The notes under the pieces: generated by a model
The model's database searches: none
What the model saw: only the letters and a program-made list of their open reading frames with translations
Told to the model about the DNA's origin: nothing
Part shown: positions 55,315-64,000 of the stretch, in pieces
Numbering within the stretch: the first letter of the stretch is position 1
Layout of the letters: every line of letters begins with the position of its first letter
Position numbers and translations under genes: made by a program
Source of the DNA: Arboricoccus pini
Lineage (GTDB): Bacteria; Pseudomonadota; Alphaproteobacteria; Geminicoccales; Geminicoccaceae
Reading direction: 5' to 3'
DNA: 64,000 nt
NCBI RefSeq assembly: GCF_900187945.1
Contig: NZ_FYEH01000007.1
Coordinates: forward strand, 1-64,000

Positions 55315-56775
55315 ATGTCTCTGGTCGTCCGTGGAGGTATTGTTGTCAACGCTGATCGGCGTTTTGAAGCTGACGTCCTGGTCGATGCGGGCAAGATCGT
55401 GGCCGTCGGCCAGAACCTGCCGATGCCGACCGGCAGCGAGACGATCGATGCGGGCGGCGCTTTCGTGCTTCCGGGCGGCATCGATCCCCATACCCACATG
55501 GAAATGCCCTTCATGGGCACGACCGCGATCGAGGATTTCGAGAGCGGCACGGCTTGCATGCTGGCCGGCGGGACGACGATGCTGGTCGACATGTGCCTGC
55601 CAGCATCGCAGGAGAGTCTGACCGACGCGCTCGATCACTGGCTGGACATGGCTCGAAAGGCTGTGGCCGATTATTCCTTCCATGTCGCCGTGACCTGGTG
55701 GTCCGACCGGGTGGCGCAGCAGATGGCCGCCTGCGTCGATCGCGGCATCAACAGCTTCAAGCACTTCATGGCCTATAAGGGCGCCTTGATGGTCGACGAC
55801 GAGGTTTTGTTCCAAAGCTTCAGTCGCTGTCGCGAGCTTGGCGCCCTGCCGCTGGTCCATGCCGAAAACGGCGAGGCCGTCTTTCGCATGCAGACCCAAC
55901 TGCTGGCCCAGGGCATAACCGGACCGGAGGGTCATGCCCTCTCGCGGCCGCCTGAGGTCGAGGCCGAGGCAGCGACGCGCGCCATCATGCTGGCCAAGCT
56001 GACCGGTGTGCCACTCTACATCGTCCACACGAGCTGTCGCCAGGTGCATGAGGCGATCGCGCGCGCCCGCGCCGACGGCCAACGGGTCTATGGCGAGCCC
56101 TTGATCCAGCATCTCACCCTGGACGAGAGCGTCTACCGCGACGTGGACTGGTCGTTCGCGGCGGCGCGCGTCATGAGCCCGCCCTTTCGCTCCAAGGACC
56201 ACCAAAAATCGCTCTGGGATGGTCTTCTGGCAGGCTCGCTGCAGGTTGTGGCGACGGACCATTGCGCCTTTACGATCGAGCAGAAGAAGCTTGGTCTCGA
56301 CAATTTCACCCGCATACCCAATGGCACGGGCGGCCTTGAGGAGCGGATGCCGGTGCTCTGGGACCAGGGTGTGAACACCGGCAGGCTGACGCCCGAGGAA
56401 TTCGTCGCGACCACCTCGACCAACATCGCCCGCATCTTGAATATTTACCCACGCAAGGGTGTCATCGCGGCCGGGGCGGATGCGGACATCGTGGTCTGGG
56501 ACCCTGCTGCCACCAAGACGATCAGTTCCTCGACCCACCATTCAAAACTGGACGTGAACGTCTTCGAGGGGATGGAGGTCAAAGGCTATCCCGCCGTCAC
56601 CCTCAGCAACGGGAGGATCGTCTGGCGGAACGGCAGTCTGGATGTCGAGCGCGGTCGGGGCCACTTCGTCGAACGGCCACCCATGGCACCCGCGTTCATC
56701 GCTCAAGCCCTGCGCAACGATCAGACGCGGCCCTCACCCGTGCAGCGTCAGGTCAATCTTCAGCAGACGCCCTGA
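55315..56775 (+). CDS. Dihydropyrimidinase / D-hydantoinase
   Basis: 486 residues, amidohydrolase superfamily. Zinc-binding HTH at H59 and H61 in GGIDPHTHMEMPF, carboxylated lysine K155 in FKHFMAYKG, and late ligand runs YIVHTSCRQVHEAI and VATDHCAF. These identify the D-hydantoinase/dihydropyrimidinase branch, which opens 5,6-dihydropyrimidines or hydantoins. No dihydropyrimidine dehydrogenase or beta-ureidopropionase is in the window, so the pathway role is unproven. Convergent with tenA. Confidence 0.92.
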   Translation: MSLVVRGGIVVNADRRFEADVLVDAGKIVAVGQNLPMPTGSETIDAGGAFVLPGGIDPHTHMEMPFMGTTAIEDFESGTACMLAGGTTMLVDMCLPASQESLTDALDHWLDMARKAVADYSFHVAVTWWSDRVAQQMAACVDRGINSFKHFMAYKGALMVDDEVLFQSFSRCRELGALPLVHAENGEAVFRMQTQLLAQGITGPEGHALSRPPEVEAEAATRAIMLAKLTGVPLYIVHTSCRQVHEAIARARADGQRVYGEPLIQHLTLDESVYRDVDWSFAAARVMSPPFRSKDHQKSLWDGLLAGSLQVVATDHCAFTIEQKKLGLDNFTRIPNGTGGLEERMPVLWDQGVNTGRLTPEEFVATTSTNIARILNIYPRKGVIAAGADADIVVWDPAATKTISSSTHHSKLDVNVFEGMEVKGYPAVTLSNGRIVWRNGSLDVERGRGHFVERPPMAPAFIAQALRNDQTRPSPVQRQVNLQQTP

Positions 56776-56779
56776 GGAC

Positions 56780-57442
56780 TCAGACCGGCCACGCCTCCCG
56801 ACTATAGGCCTTGTCCCAGAAGAGCCACTCATAGCGGCTGGCCGTAAGATAAGCATGGTCCATCTCAAGCCGCTCCCTCGCCGATGCCTCTACGAAGGCT
56901 TGATCGGCAAGCGATTCGATGTCGCGAACCGTGCGGCCGAAGGCCTCGTCGGCGTAGGTGTCGATCCATTCCCTGAAGGGATTGCTGCTCGAACTCTGGC
57001 CGAACAGGACCTGGCCCACTTCGTAGTAGATCTTAAAGCAGGGTAGGACGGCGGCAACGGCGACGCCGTATCCTGGGCCATGGGCGCGCGCGAGTAGGAA
57101 ATTGCCATAGGCCTCACAGGTCGGCGAGGGGGGTGTTGCCTCGAAGAGGGCCTGGCTGACGCCAAAGCTCTTGAAGAAGCTCGCATGCAGTCCGCGTTCG
57201 ACGCGGATGGCGTCCGCAGCACAGTCCGCCAGCCTGATCTGGGCGGCTGCCATCGGCGCCTTTGCGGCTGCCAAAGCGAGTGCCCGCGCGAACACGCCTA
57301 GATAATGCGCATCTTGGATCATGTAGAACAGAAAGACGTCGCGATCGAGACGTCCATTCGACATCTCGAGGTTGAAGGGATGCGCCAGGACAGCCTGGTA
57401 GATGGGATCGATCTCATTCCACATACGACGAGAAAAACTCAT
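56780..57442 (-). CDS. tenA: TenA-family aminopyrimidine aminohydrolase (thiaminase II)
   Basis: 220 residues from ATG 57442, with AAGGA before it. The TenA helical fold with active-site residues visible: D44 and Y47 in IQDAHYL, cysteine in AAVLPCFKIYYEVG, and the glutamate in SRYEWLFWDKAY. The active-site cysteine makes it the TenA_C type, which hydrolyses aminopyrimidines for thiamin salvage. Convergent with the hydantoinase gene and divergent from the hybrid kinase. Confidence 0.93.
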   Translation of the reverse strand: MSFSRRMWNEIDPIYQAVLAHPFNLEMSNGRLDRDVFLFYMIQDAHYLGVFARALALAAAKAPMAAAQIRLADCAADAIRVERGLHASFFKSFGVSQALFEATPPSPTCEAYGNFLLARAHGPGYGVAVAAVLPCFKIYYEVGQVLFGQSSSSNPFREWIDTYADEAFGRTVRDIESLADQAFVEASARERLEMDHAYLTASRYEWLFWDKAYSREAWPV

Positions 57443-57579
57443 TGACGGTTCCTTGAGCTCGCTTTGTGGTAGCGCTGGCGACAACGATTTATTTACCAGG
57501 TTGCGTAAAGATGCATCGAAAGCTGCCGCGACAACACATGACGCATCGGCGGTGAGCGTATCGCCAGGGATAGCCAAGG

Positions 57580-59226
57580 ATGGATGAGCGACGAAAGGTC
57601 GTGCGGCGCGAGCGGCAGATGCATTTGCGGATGGCTAAGCTGGCGAGGCAATCGCGCCGCGACGACAAGATCGCGAGGAACCGCGCCGCCGAGCTTGCTA
57701 TCGTGAGCCATGAGATGCGCGAGCCACTCAATGGCATCATCGGTCTCTCACGCCTTTTGCGCGAGACCAAGCTCGACGAGGAGCAGACCGGTTATGTCGA
57801 GGGCGTCCAAACTTCGGCACGAACCCTTCTCGAACTCGTCAACGATCTGCTCGATGCCTCGCGCATCGATGCAGGTGCGCTCGAACTCCTCGACGTGACG
57901 TTTCGGCCCTCGCACCTGACGCACGACATCGTTGCCATGCTGCAGCCGCGAGCCGCCATGCGCGGCGTGACCTTCGAGATCATTCTGGCACCCGACATGC
58001 CGCCATTCCTGCGGGCGGACCCGGGCCGCCTGCGTCAGATCATCCTGAATCTTGCCACCAACGCCTTGAAGTTCACGCCGGAGGGCTCCGTGCGGGTCTT
58101 GATCGGCCTCGTTGGCGCCAAGGACGACGTGGCGACCTTGCAGATCGACGTGGTCGATACCGGCATTGGCGTCGATGCCGCAGCCAGGGAGCGCCTGGGC
58201 GGGGCTTTCCAGCAAGGTGATGCATCCATTGGCCAGCTCTATGGTGGCAGCGGACTAGGCCTAATGATTACGCGACGGCTGCTGCATGCCATGGGCGGTG
58301 ACCTGAGCTGGGAACCGCGGGTCGAAGGAGGCATGCATTTTCGCGCTACCTGCCAGGTGGCCGTCCTTTCGGCGGCGGCCAATCATGGCTCGTCCGCCAC
58401 GCTCGAAGGACTGAGCCTTCTCGTGGTTGATCGCCAGGAGGACTCGCGCCTTGCCATTTCCGGGCTCGCCAAGCTTTGGGGGATGCGAGTTCGCGGCGCA
58501 CGCAGCGGTCGCGAGGCGATCACCATCCTTCACGAAGCCTCCGATCGAGGACGGCCGATCGACCTGCTTCTGACGGAATCGCCCTTGAGCGATATGAGCA
58601 TCGAGGAATTCGTTAGCCGACTTGGCGACGCGCCGCATCTAGCCTCGACTCGGCTGATCCTGCAAACCGCGGCCGGCATGCGGGGCGATGCCGCTTGGGC
58701 CAAGGAAATGGGGTTTGCCGCCTATCTGCCAAAGCCGGTGGCAAGCGACATTTTGCGCGCCTGCCTTCAGCAGGCGGCCGCAGTCGACGAGCCGGCGCAA
58801 CCGCTGATCACCGTCCATGGGCTCGCGGAATCGCGGCGATCGCTCTCGATCCTCGTTGTCGACGACAATCCAGTCAATCGACGGCTGGCCTCGATTCTCC
58901 TGGAGCGTGCGGGCCACCGCGTGGCGATCGCGGAGGATGGGGCAGGCGCGCTGGCGGCAGTTGAACGAACGACGTTCGATGCGATTTTGATGGATGTCCA
59001 GATGCCTGGCATGGACGGTCTCGAGGCCTCGCGGCTAATCCGCAGGCTGGAATCGCCGCTCGCCCGCAGCGTGCCCATCGTGGCCTTGACGGCGAACGCG
59101 ACCAGCGATTCGGGACGACAATGCCGCGAGGCTGGCATGGATGATTATGTCACCAAACCCATCGATGGTGCGCGTCTAGTCGCCATTCTCGAGCGCCTGG
59201 TCCGACAGCGGCAGCGGGCGGCCTAA
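57580..59226 (+). CDS. Hybrid histidine kinase with two receiver domains, one degenerate
   Basis: 548 residues, cytoplasmic: no membrane segment or recognisable sensor domain. A charged coiled N-terminus precedes HisKA with H44 in SHEMREPLNGIIGLSRLL. HATPase_c follows (NLATNALKFTPEG, DTGIGV, GGSGLGL). The first receiver (~282-400) has E333 in LLLTESPL where the phospho-aspartate should be, and VVDRQEDSR instead of the acidic pair DD, so it looks phospho-mimetic or structural. The second receiver (~425-540) is canonical, with DD near 430 and phospho-acceptor D472 in LMDVQMPGMDGLEA. No HPt domain or partner regulator is linked. Confidence 0.9.
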   Translation: MDERRKVVRRERQMHLRMAKLARQSRRDDKIARNRAAELAIVSHEMREPLNGIIGLSRLLRETKLDEEQTGYVEGVQTSARTLLELVNDLLDASRIDAGALELLDVTFRPSHLTHDIVAMLQPRAAMRGVTFEIILAPDMPPFLRADPGRLRQIILNLATNALKFTPEGSVRVLIGLVGAKDDVATLQIDVVDTGIGVDAAARERLGGAFQQGDASIGQLYGGSGLGLMITRRLLHAMGGDLSWEPRVEGGMHFRATCQVAVLSAAANHGSSATLEGLSLLVVDRQEDSRLAISGLAKLWGMRVRGARSGREAITILHEASDRGRPIDLLLTESPLSDMSIEEFVSRLGDAPHLASTRLILQTAAGMRGDAAWAKEMGFAAYLPKPVASDILRACLQQAAAVDEPAQPLITVHGLAESRRSLSILVVDDNPVNRRLASILLERAGHRVAIAEDGAGALAAVERTTFDAILMDVQMPGMDGLEASRLIRRLESPLARSVPIVALTANATSDSGRQCREAGMDDYVTKPIDGARLVAILERLVRQRQRAA

Positions 59227-59376
59227 AGAGCGAAGCTATCGAGGCGCCGTTGCCGCGCGCGCCCGCAGCGCCTAGATTGCGCGGCGCTTGCGCGTGGCAT
59301 CCAGCCCGCTCCTGCGTTGCCTTGCCGATGTCGGGTCATGCCCGATGCCCTTTGCCCATCGAATCCGGGTTTCTTG

Positions 59377-60669
59377 ATGCGCCTGTCTCGCTACTTCCTT
59401 CCCGTCATGAAAGAGGCGCCGGCCGAGGCCGAGATCGTCAGCCACAAGCTGATGCTCCGCGCCGGCATGATCCAGCAGCAATCCGCCGGCATCTATAGCT
59501 GGCTGCCGCTGGGCTATGCCGTACTGCGCAAGGTGGAGCAGATCGTGCGGGAGGAGATGAATGCCGCCGGTGCGATCGAGATCCTGATGCCGACGATCCA
59601 GTCGGCCGATCTCTGGCGGGAGAGCGGTCGTTACGATGCCTACGGCAAGGAAATGTTGCGGATCCAGGACCGGCACGAGCGTGACATGCTCTTTGGCCCG
59701 ACGAACGAGGAGATGGTCACTGACATCTTCCGTCGCCATGTCCGCAGCTACCGGCAGCTACCGCTCAATCTCTATCACATCCAGTGGAAATTCCGTGACG
59801 AGATCCGCCCGCGCTTTGGCGTCATGCGCGGCCGCGAATTTCTGATGAAGGACGCCTATTCCTTCGATATCGATTTCGAGGGCGCCAAACGCTCCTATGA
59901 GGCGATGTTCGTGGCTTATCTGCGGGCCTTTCGGCGCATGGGCCTGACCGCCATTCCGATGCAGGCGGAGACTGGGCCCATCGGTGGAGACCTGTCGCAC
60001 GAGTTCCAGATCCTGGCGCCGACCGGTGAGAGTGCCGTTTATTACGACGCAGCGTTCGAGGAGGTCGACTTTGCTTCTCCCGACCTCGATGTCGAGGAAC
60101 TGAAACGGTTTTATGCCGCTGCCGACGAGAAGCATGACGCGGCCGCCTGTACCGTGCCGCCCGAGCGACTGCGCACCGGTCGCGGCGTCGAGGTGGGCCA
60201 TATCTTCTATTTCGGGACGAAATATTCAGTGCCGCTCAAGGGCGTCGTGACGGGGCCGGACGGTGCCGAGGTGCCCGTCCACATGGGTTCCTACGGCATC
60301 GGCGTTTCTCGACTTGTGGGCGCCCTGATCGAGGCCTTTCACGACGATCAAGGGATCGTCTGGCCGGAATCGGTGGCACCCTTCAAAGTCGGCATCGTTA
60401 ACCTGCGGCCGGAGGACGAAGCGACGAATGGCGTCGCCGAGACCATCTACGAGGCGCTTCAAAAGGCCGGGGTCGACGTGCTGCTCGATGATCGCAATGA
60501 GCGACCCGGCGTCAAGTTCGCTTCGATGGACCTGATCGGTCTGCCTTGGCAGGTCACCGTCGGTCCAAGGGGAGCGGCCGCGGGACTGGCGGAGCTGAAG
60601 TCACGTCGCGGCGGCGACAAGGTCGAGATCGGCGTGGACGCGCTGATCCAGCGGCTCACCCAGTCCTGA
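59377..60669 (+). CDS. proS: Proline--tRNA ligase
   Basis: 430 residues from [13 protein letters not shown] at 59377, the start of the short alphaproteobacterial ProRS that lacks the editing insertion. Class II motifs 1-3 include [36 protein letters not shown] and [13 protein letters not shown]. The short alphaproteobacterial ProRS relies on separate trans-editing. lolC follows after 26 bp, as in many alphaproteobacteria. Confidence 0.96.
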   Translation: MRLSRYFLPVMKEAPAEAEIVSHKLMLRAGMIQQQSAGIYSWLPLGYAVLRKVEQIVREEMNAAGAIEILMPTIQSADLWRESGRYDAYGKEMLRIQDRHERDMLFGPTNEEMVTDIFRRHVRSYRQLPLNLYHIQWKFRDEIRPRFGVMRGREFLMKDAYSFDIDFEGAKRSYEAMFVAYLRAFRRMGLTAIPMQAETGPIGGDLSHEFQILAPTGESAVYYDAAFEEVDFASPDLDVEELKRFYAAADEKHDAAACTVPPERLRTGRGVEVGHIFYFGTKYSVPLKGVVTGPDGAEVPVHMGSYGIGVSRLVGALIEAFHDDQGIVWPESVAPFKVGIVNLRPEDEATNGVAETIYEALQKAGVDVLLDDRNERPGVKFASMDLIGLPWQVTVGPRGAAAGLAELKSRRGGDKVEIGVDALIQRLTQS

Positions 60670-60694
60670 CCAGGCTCCTTTTCGGGAATCGCCC

Positions 60695-61945
60695 ATGATC
60701 TTTGGCTCGGTCGAGCGTCTCGTCGCCTGGCGCTATCTTCGCCCACGGCGCCAGGAAGGGTTCGTCTCGCTCATCGCCAGCTTCGCGTTCCTGGGCATTC
60801 TCCTCGGTGTAGGCACGTTGATCGTCGTGCTGGCGGTGATGAACGGTTTTCGCGACGAGCTCATGGGCCGCATCCTGGGCTTCAACGGCCACGCGAATGT
60901 GATCTCCGGACCAGCCGGCATTGCCGATTTCGATAGCGTCGTCGGGCGGCTTCGGCAGGTGAATGGCGTGATCAGCGTCATGCCCTATGTCGAGGGACAG
61001 GTCATGGCCAGCGCCAATGAGGTGAGCTCTGGCGCGGTGGTGCGGGGCGTTCGGCCCCATGATCTCGCCGTGCAGCCTTTGTTTAACGACCATATCGTCC
61101 TAGGCCGCCTGGACTCGCTCGGGCAGACGGACACAGCCGTCATCGGCTCGCGCATGGCTGGCCGGATGGGACTGACGGTCGGGTCGAACATCACGCTGAT
61201 CTCCCCGCAGGGTGCGGCCACTGCTTTCGGCACCATTCCCCGGGTCAAAACCTTCAAGGTAGGGGCCATCTACGAAGTCGGCATGTACGAATACGACAAT
61301 GCCTTTGTCTTCATTCCGCTGGCTGACGCCCAGGCCTATTTCCAGCTCGACGATCGGGCGAATGCGATCGAGATCAAGCTCGACGATCCGGAACGCATCG
61401 GCCGGGTGGCGCCAAGCCTGCAGCAGCAGCTTGGCAGCGGGCCCCTGCGCCTTGTGACGTGGCAGCAAATGAATCTCAGTTTCTTCACCGCGCTCGAGGT
61501 GGAGCGCAACGTGATGTTTTTGATCCTGACGCTCATCATCATAGTTGCCGCTTTCAACATTATTACCGGGCTGACGATGCTTGTGCGCAGCAAGGCGCGC
61601 GACATCGCCATCCTGCGCACCATTGGTGCCTCGCGCGGCTCAATCATGCGCATTTTCTTTCTTGCCGGCGCATCGATCGGCATTGCCGGCACACTGGCGG
61701 GCTTCCTGGTCGGCCTTGCCTTTGCCACTAACATCGACACGATCCGCATGTGGCTTCAAAGCCTGACGGGCGTCGATCTCTGGTCGCCCGAGATCCGCTT
61801 CCTGTCGCAGCTCCCGGCCAGGGTCGAGTTCGACGACACGCTTCGCGTCGTCCTCATGGGGGTCGGCCTCTCCTTCCTTGCCACACTCTATCCCGCCTTC
61901 AAGGCAGCCCGAACGGATCCGGTCGAAGCTCTCCGCTATGAATGA
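60695..61945 (+). CDS. lolC: Lipoprotein-releasing ABC transporter permease LolC/LolE
   Basis: 416 residues. Inner-membrane component that lifts lipoproteins to LolA. First membrane helix about 22-45 ([27 protein letters not shown]), a periplasmic domain, then three helices after ~270. Typical runs are [13 protein letters not shown] and [16 protein letters not shown]. Alphaproteobacteria usually have a single LolC/E-type homodimer. The last codons overlap the start of lolD by 8 bases. Confidence 0.94.
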   Translation: MIFGSVERLVAWRYLRPRRQEGFVSLIASFAFLGILLGVGTLIVVLAVMNGFRDELMGRILGFNGHANVISGPAGIADFDSVVGRLRQVNGVISVMPYVEGQVMASANEVSSGAVVRGVRPHDLAVQPLFNDHIVLGRLDSLGQTDTAVIGSRMAGRMGLTVGSNITLISPQGAATAFGTIPRVKTFKVGAIYEVGMYEYDNAFVFIPLADAQAYFQLDDRANAIEIKLDDPERIGRVAPSLQQQLGSGPLRLVTWQQMNLSFFTALEVERNVMFLILTLIIIVAAFNIITGLTMLVRSKARDIAILRTIGASRGSIMRIFFLAGASIGIAGTLAGFLVGLAFATNIDTIRMWLQSLTGVDLWSPEIRFLSQLPARVEFDDTLRVVLMGVGLSFLATLYPAFKAARTDPVEALRYE

Positions 61946-62615
61946 CGTCTTAAAGTTGGAATCGGTCTGCCGATCGTTCGAGCAAGCTGGCGCGCGCGTC
62001 GATGTGCTGCGTGGCGTCGATCTCGCCATCCCGATGGGCAGCATCGTCGCCCTCGTCGGGCCCTCCGGTTCCGGAAAGTCAACGCTGCTCCATCTAGCGG
62101 GCCTCTTGGAGCGGCCGGATAGCGGGCGCGTCTTCATCCAGGACCGTGAGGTCAGCAAGCTCAGCGACGGCGAGCGGACGCGCATCCGGCGTGGCCAGAT
62201 AGGCTTCGTCTATCAGTTCCACCATCTATTGCCCGATTTTCAGGCGCTCGAGAACGTCATGATGCCGCAACTCATCGCCGGACGGGGCAAGGCCGAGGCA
62301 CGCGCCCGGGCGATCGACCTGCTCACACGGTTAGGCCTTGCACATCGTCTCGATCACCGGCCCGGACGTCTCTCCGGCGGCGAGCAGCAGCGTGTGGCCA
62401 TCGCCCGTGCCCTGGCTAATGAGCCGGCTCTAATTCTGGCCGACGAGCCGACCGGCAATCTCGACATCGCGACCGCCGATGCCGTCTTTGACGCATTTAT
62501 CGAGCTTGCGCGTGACGCGAAGATCTCCGCTCTGATTGCGACCCACAATCCCGATCTTGCCGCACGCATGGATGCAACCTATCGCGTCGTCGAGGGTCGC
62601 CTTGAGCAAGCCTGA
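61938..62615 (+). CDS. lolD: Lipoprotein-releasing ABC ATPase LolD
   Basis: 225 residues. Walker [10 protein letters not shown] at 41-49, Q-loop region [15 protein letters not shown], signature [15 protein letters not shown] and Walker B ALILADEP. Energises LolC/E. The ATG at 61938 overlaps the lolC end, which implies coupling. Usually followed by dnaE in related bacteria, but here a binding-protein gene follows. Confidence 0.95.
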   Translation: MNDVLKLESVCRSFEQAGARVDVLRGVDLAIPMGSIVALVGPSGSGKSTLLHLAGLLERPDSGRVFIQDREVSKLSDGERTRIRRGQIGFVYQFHHLLPDFQALENVMMPQLIAGRGKAEARARAIDLLTRLGLAHRLDHRPGRLSGGEQQRVAIARALANEPALILADEPTGNLDIATADAVFDAFIELARDAKISALIATHNPDLAARMDATYRVVEGRLEQA

Positions 62616-62630
62616 GGGAGAGCAAAGCGC

Positions 62631-63668
62631 ATGACCAGCATGGCGATTACGCGACGACCCGTCCTTGCGGGGTTGGGCAGCCTGCTCGCCGGCACGGTCG
62701 CGGTCGGTCGTGGTCAGGCGGCGGCGTTGAATTTTGTCAGGATCGGCACGGCGCGAGGCGGCGGCAGCTACGCCCAGCTTGGGAAGGCGATGGTCGCAGC
62801 CTTATCCTCGCCCCCGGGCGCTGCTTGCGATACCGCCAGCAGCTGCGGTCTTCCCGGCGCAATCGTCACCGCACAGCCCTCGGCCGGCTCGCGGGCCAAC
62901 GTCAAGGCGCTGGTCGATTCGGGCATCGAGTTTGCCCTGTGCCAAGCGGATGTCGCGACATGGCTGGCCAAGGGCGAGGGGCCGCTTCGAACCGGTGCCA
63001 ATGTCGATTCGCTACGTGTCGTCGCGGCGCTCGGCGACGAGGCCGTTCATCTGCTGGTGCGCGCGGATGCCGGCATCGGCGCTATCGGCGATCTGCGCGG
63101 CAAGCGCGTGGCTCTGGGCGAGGAGGGCTCGGGCACCAGGGTCGACGCTGATTTCGTCCTTGGTGCTTTCGGAATTCAGCCGGCCGACCTGCAAGCAAGC
63201 AACGTGTTGCCCCTGCAGGCCTTGCGTGGCCTTCTGGATGGCCAGCTGGACGCCGCGTTCCTCACGGGCGCGGCACCGCTTCGCGAGGTGAACGCGAAAG
63301 ATGCCCAAGGCGAATTGGCCCCGTTCGCCGGTCGGATCGCACTTCTCCCCCTGGACGGGCCGGAACTGCAGCCCTTCCTCGCCAATGGCAGCTTGTTGAC
63401 ACGCACCACATTGGCCGAGGGGCTTTATGGCATCGTGCCGCCGGGTGGTCTGGCGACGCTTTCCACGCGGACGCTGCTCGTGACGATGCGCCAGCAACAA
63501 GCGCGGTGGGTCAGCGCTTTTACCGCGGCCCTCTGGTCGTCGGCCGTGCAGCAAGAGCTGCAGCGAGCCGGCTTCAACCTGAAGGGCGCGGCCGAAGCGA
63601 TTCGCGACCTGCCCTTGATGTTGCATGATGGCGCGCTGAAGCAGTATCGCGCCATGGGCCTCGCCTGA
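62631..63668 (+). CDS. TAXI-type TRAP transporter solute-binding protein
   Basis: 345 residues with a likely Tat signal (TRRPVLAGLGSLLAG). Mature protein begins near FVRIGTARGGGSYAQLGKAM, the typical TAXI start; GEEGSGTRVDADFVLGAFG and the ligand loops follow. TAXI proteins bind glutamate, 2-oxoglutarate or similar acids for a DctQM-like permease. No TRAP membrane subunit is in the window, so the protein is orphan here. 16 bp after lolD, likely co-transcribed. Confidence 0.87.
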   Translation: MTSMAITRRPVLAGLGSLLAGTVAVGRGQAAALNFVRIGTARGGGSYAQLGKAMVAALSSPPGAACDTASSCGLPGAIVTAQPSAGSRANVKALVDSGIEFALCQADVATWLAKGEGPLRTGANVDSLRVVAALGDEAVHLLVRADAGIGAIGDLRGKRVALGEEGSGTRVDADFVLGAFGIQPADLQASNVLPLQALRGLLDGQLDAAFLTGAAPLREVNAKDAQGELAPFAGRIALLPLDGPELQPFLANGSLLTRTTLAEGLYGIVPPGGLATLSTRTLLVTMRQQQARWVSAFTAALWSSAVQQELQRAGFNLKGAAEAIRDLPLMLHDGALKQYRAMGLA

Positions 63669-64000
63669 TCAGCCGACCGTCGCCGCCGGATCGTCCCGGT
63701 CCTTACCCCTGTCATTGGCAGGCCAGCCAAGTCCGCCGCGCCAGCGGTGCGGCCCGGCCAATCTTCCCGGCGACCGGCAATGCCTGTCGAGGAGGTCCAG
63801 CATGTCCCGGGTCGCTTCCCGCTGGCTGTTGGCATAGTGCGCCGCCGCTTCGATCGCCTCAGTGGTTGGATGCCGCTCGTCGAAGACGGCGCGCTCCAGC
63901 CTCGCCGCTCGTTCGGCTCGCCAGAAGGACATGGTGATCGCCCAAACAAGGTGCGATTCGATGGCACCGTTGGGATCAAGTTCGGCTTTTAGCTTCTCGT
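63669..64000 (-). CDS. Conserved hypothetical protein, C-terminal part (runs off the right edge)
   Basis: The frame stays open from the stop at 63669 to the end of the window, so the visible 110 residues are the C-terminal part of a longer gene. The motif ELDPNGAIESHLVWAITMSFWRAERAARLERAVF resembles a widespread proteobacterial and planctomycete family in which an N-terminal basic NALKHGLTA-like segment precedes an LxxEL-PxGxxEExLVxRIxxxxWRLRRAAR motif; the comparison is from memory. The role of the family is unknown. The final 40 residues are Gly/Arg/Asp-rich. Convergent with the TAXI gene with no gap. Confidence 0.6.
   Translation of the reverse strand, partial: EKLKAELDPNGAIESHLVWAITMSFWRAERAARLERAVFDERHPTTEAIEAAAHYANSQREATRDMLDLLDRHCRSPGRLAGPHRWRGGLGWPANDRGKDRDDPAATVG

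Noticed and set aside
57443-57579. TPP riboswitch before tenA
   Set aside because: The CUGAGA and ACCUGA core elements of the THI-box are not present.

Overview
The window is about 64 kb of high-GC DNA from an alphaproteobacterium. The evidence is a CtrA orthologue with its antagonist SciP and the sigma-54 activator FlbD, a 5-aminolevulinate synthase of the Shemin (C4) pathway, two glutamyl-tRNA synthetases, and a flagellar operon in the Caulobacter order fliF-fliG-flbE/fliH-fliN-flbD. The gene content fits the Rhodospirillales/Geminicoccales side of the class, but the genus cannot be fixed from sequence alone. Most genes are chromosomal housekeeping genes. No IS element, prophage, CRISPR array, rRNA or tRNA was recognised.

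Region 1 (1-2.6 kb): the tail of an unidentified gene, then a ferredoxin reductase/[2Fe-2S] ferredoxin pair, then an intergenic stretch with two ~80-bp direct repeats. Region 2 (2.6-17.1 kb): flagellar and cell-cycle genes. fliJ, a small putative gene and fliI run leftward and are divergent from ctrA. After a 1.9-kb gene-poor stretch come flbD, fliN, fliH/flbE, fliG and fliF, then sciP, then flgE, flgD and fliK. A perfect TTAA-N7-TTAA CtrA box lies before ctrA, a near-perfect one before fliF, and a strong sigma-54 promoter overlaps the start of fliK. Together they outline the cascade CtrA -> fliF operon with FlbD -> sigma-54 hook genes, with SciP as feedback.

Region 3 (17-26.4 kb): an HNH nuclease, a Tat-type metallo-beta-lactamase-fold hydrolase, TerB, ApaG, HemA, FolE, a FAH-family hydrolase, a beheaded autotransporter, an MHS transporter and an unknown secreted protein. 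Region 4 (26.4-33.4 kb): a four-gene EfeUOB-type iron-uptake operon (efeU, efeO, efeB and a second EfeO/EfeM-like protein), followed upstream by glcE and glcF without glcD. Region 5 (33.6-43.2 kb): gltA, gltX1, comEC, gltX2, cysS and two SpoU-family RNA methyltransferases.

Region 6 (43.2-54.2 kb): a SnoaL-fold protein, a sulfotransferase, a hotdog thioesterase with glutaryl-CoA dehydrogenase, AMP nucleosidase, DusA, the Kup potassium transporter with a long structured leader, and an Ldh2/LhgO-type dehydrogenase pair. Region 7 (54.2-64 kb): a palindrome-rich spacer, a HAD phosphatase, a dihydropyrimidinase/hydantoinase, TenA, a hybrid histidine kinase with one degenerate and one normal receiver, the proS-lolC-lolD run, an orphan TAXI-type binding protein, and the tail of a conserved hypothetical gene that runs off the right edge.

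The points most worth a second look are the double ATGA-coupled small ORF between fliI and fliJ, the sigma-54 promoter that forces a re-think of the fliK start, the Asp-to-Glu receiver in the hybrid kinase, the 1.9-kb gene desert beside ctrA and flbD, and the repeats and palindromes at 2.3 and 54.4 kb.
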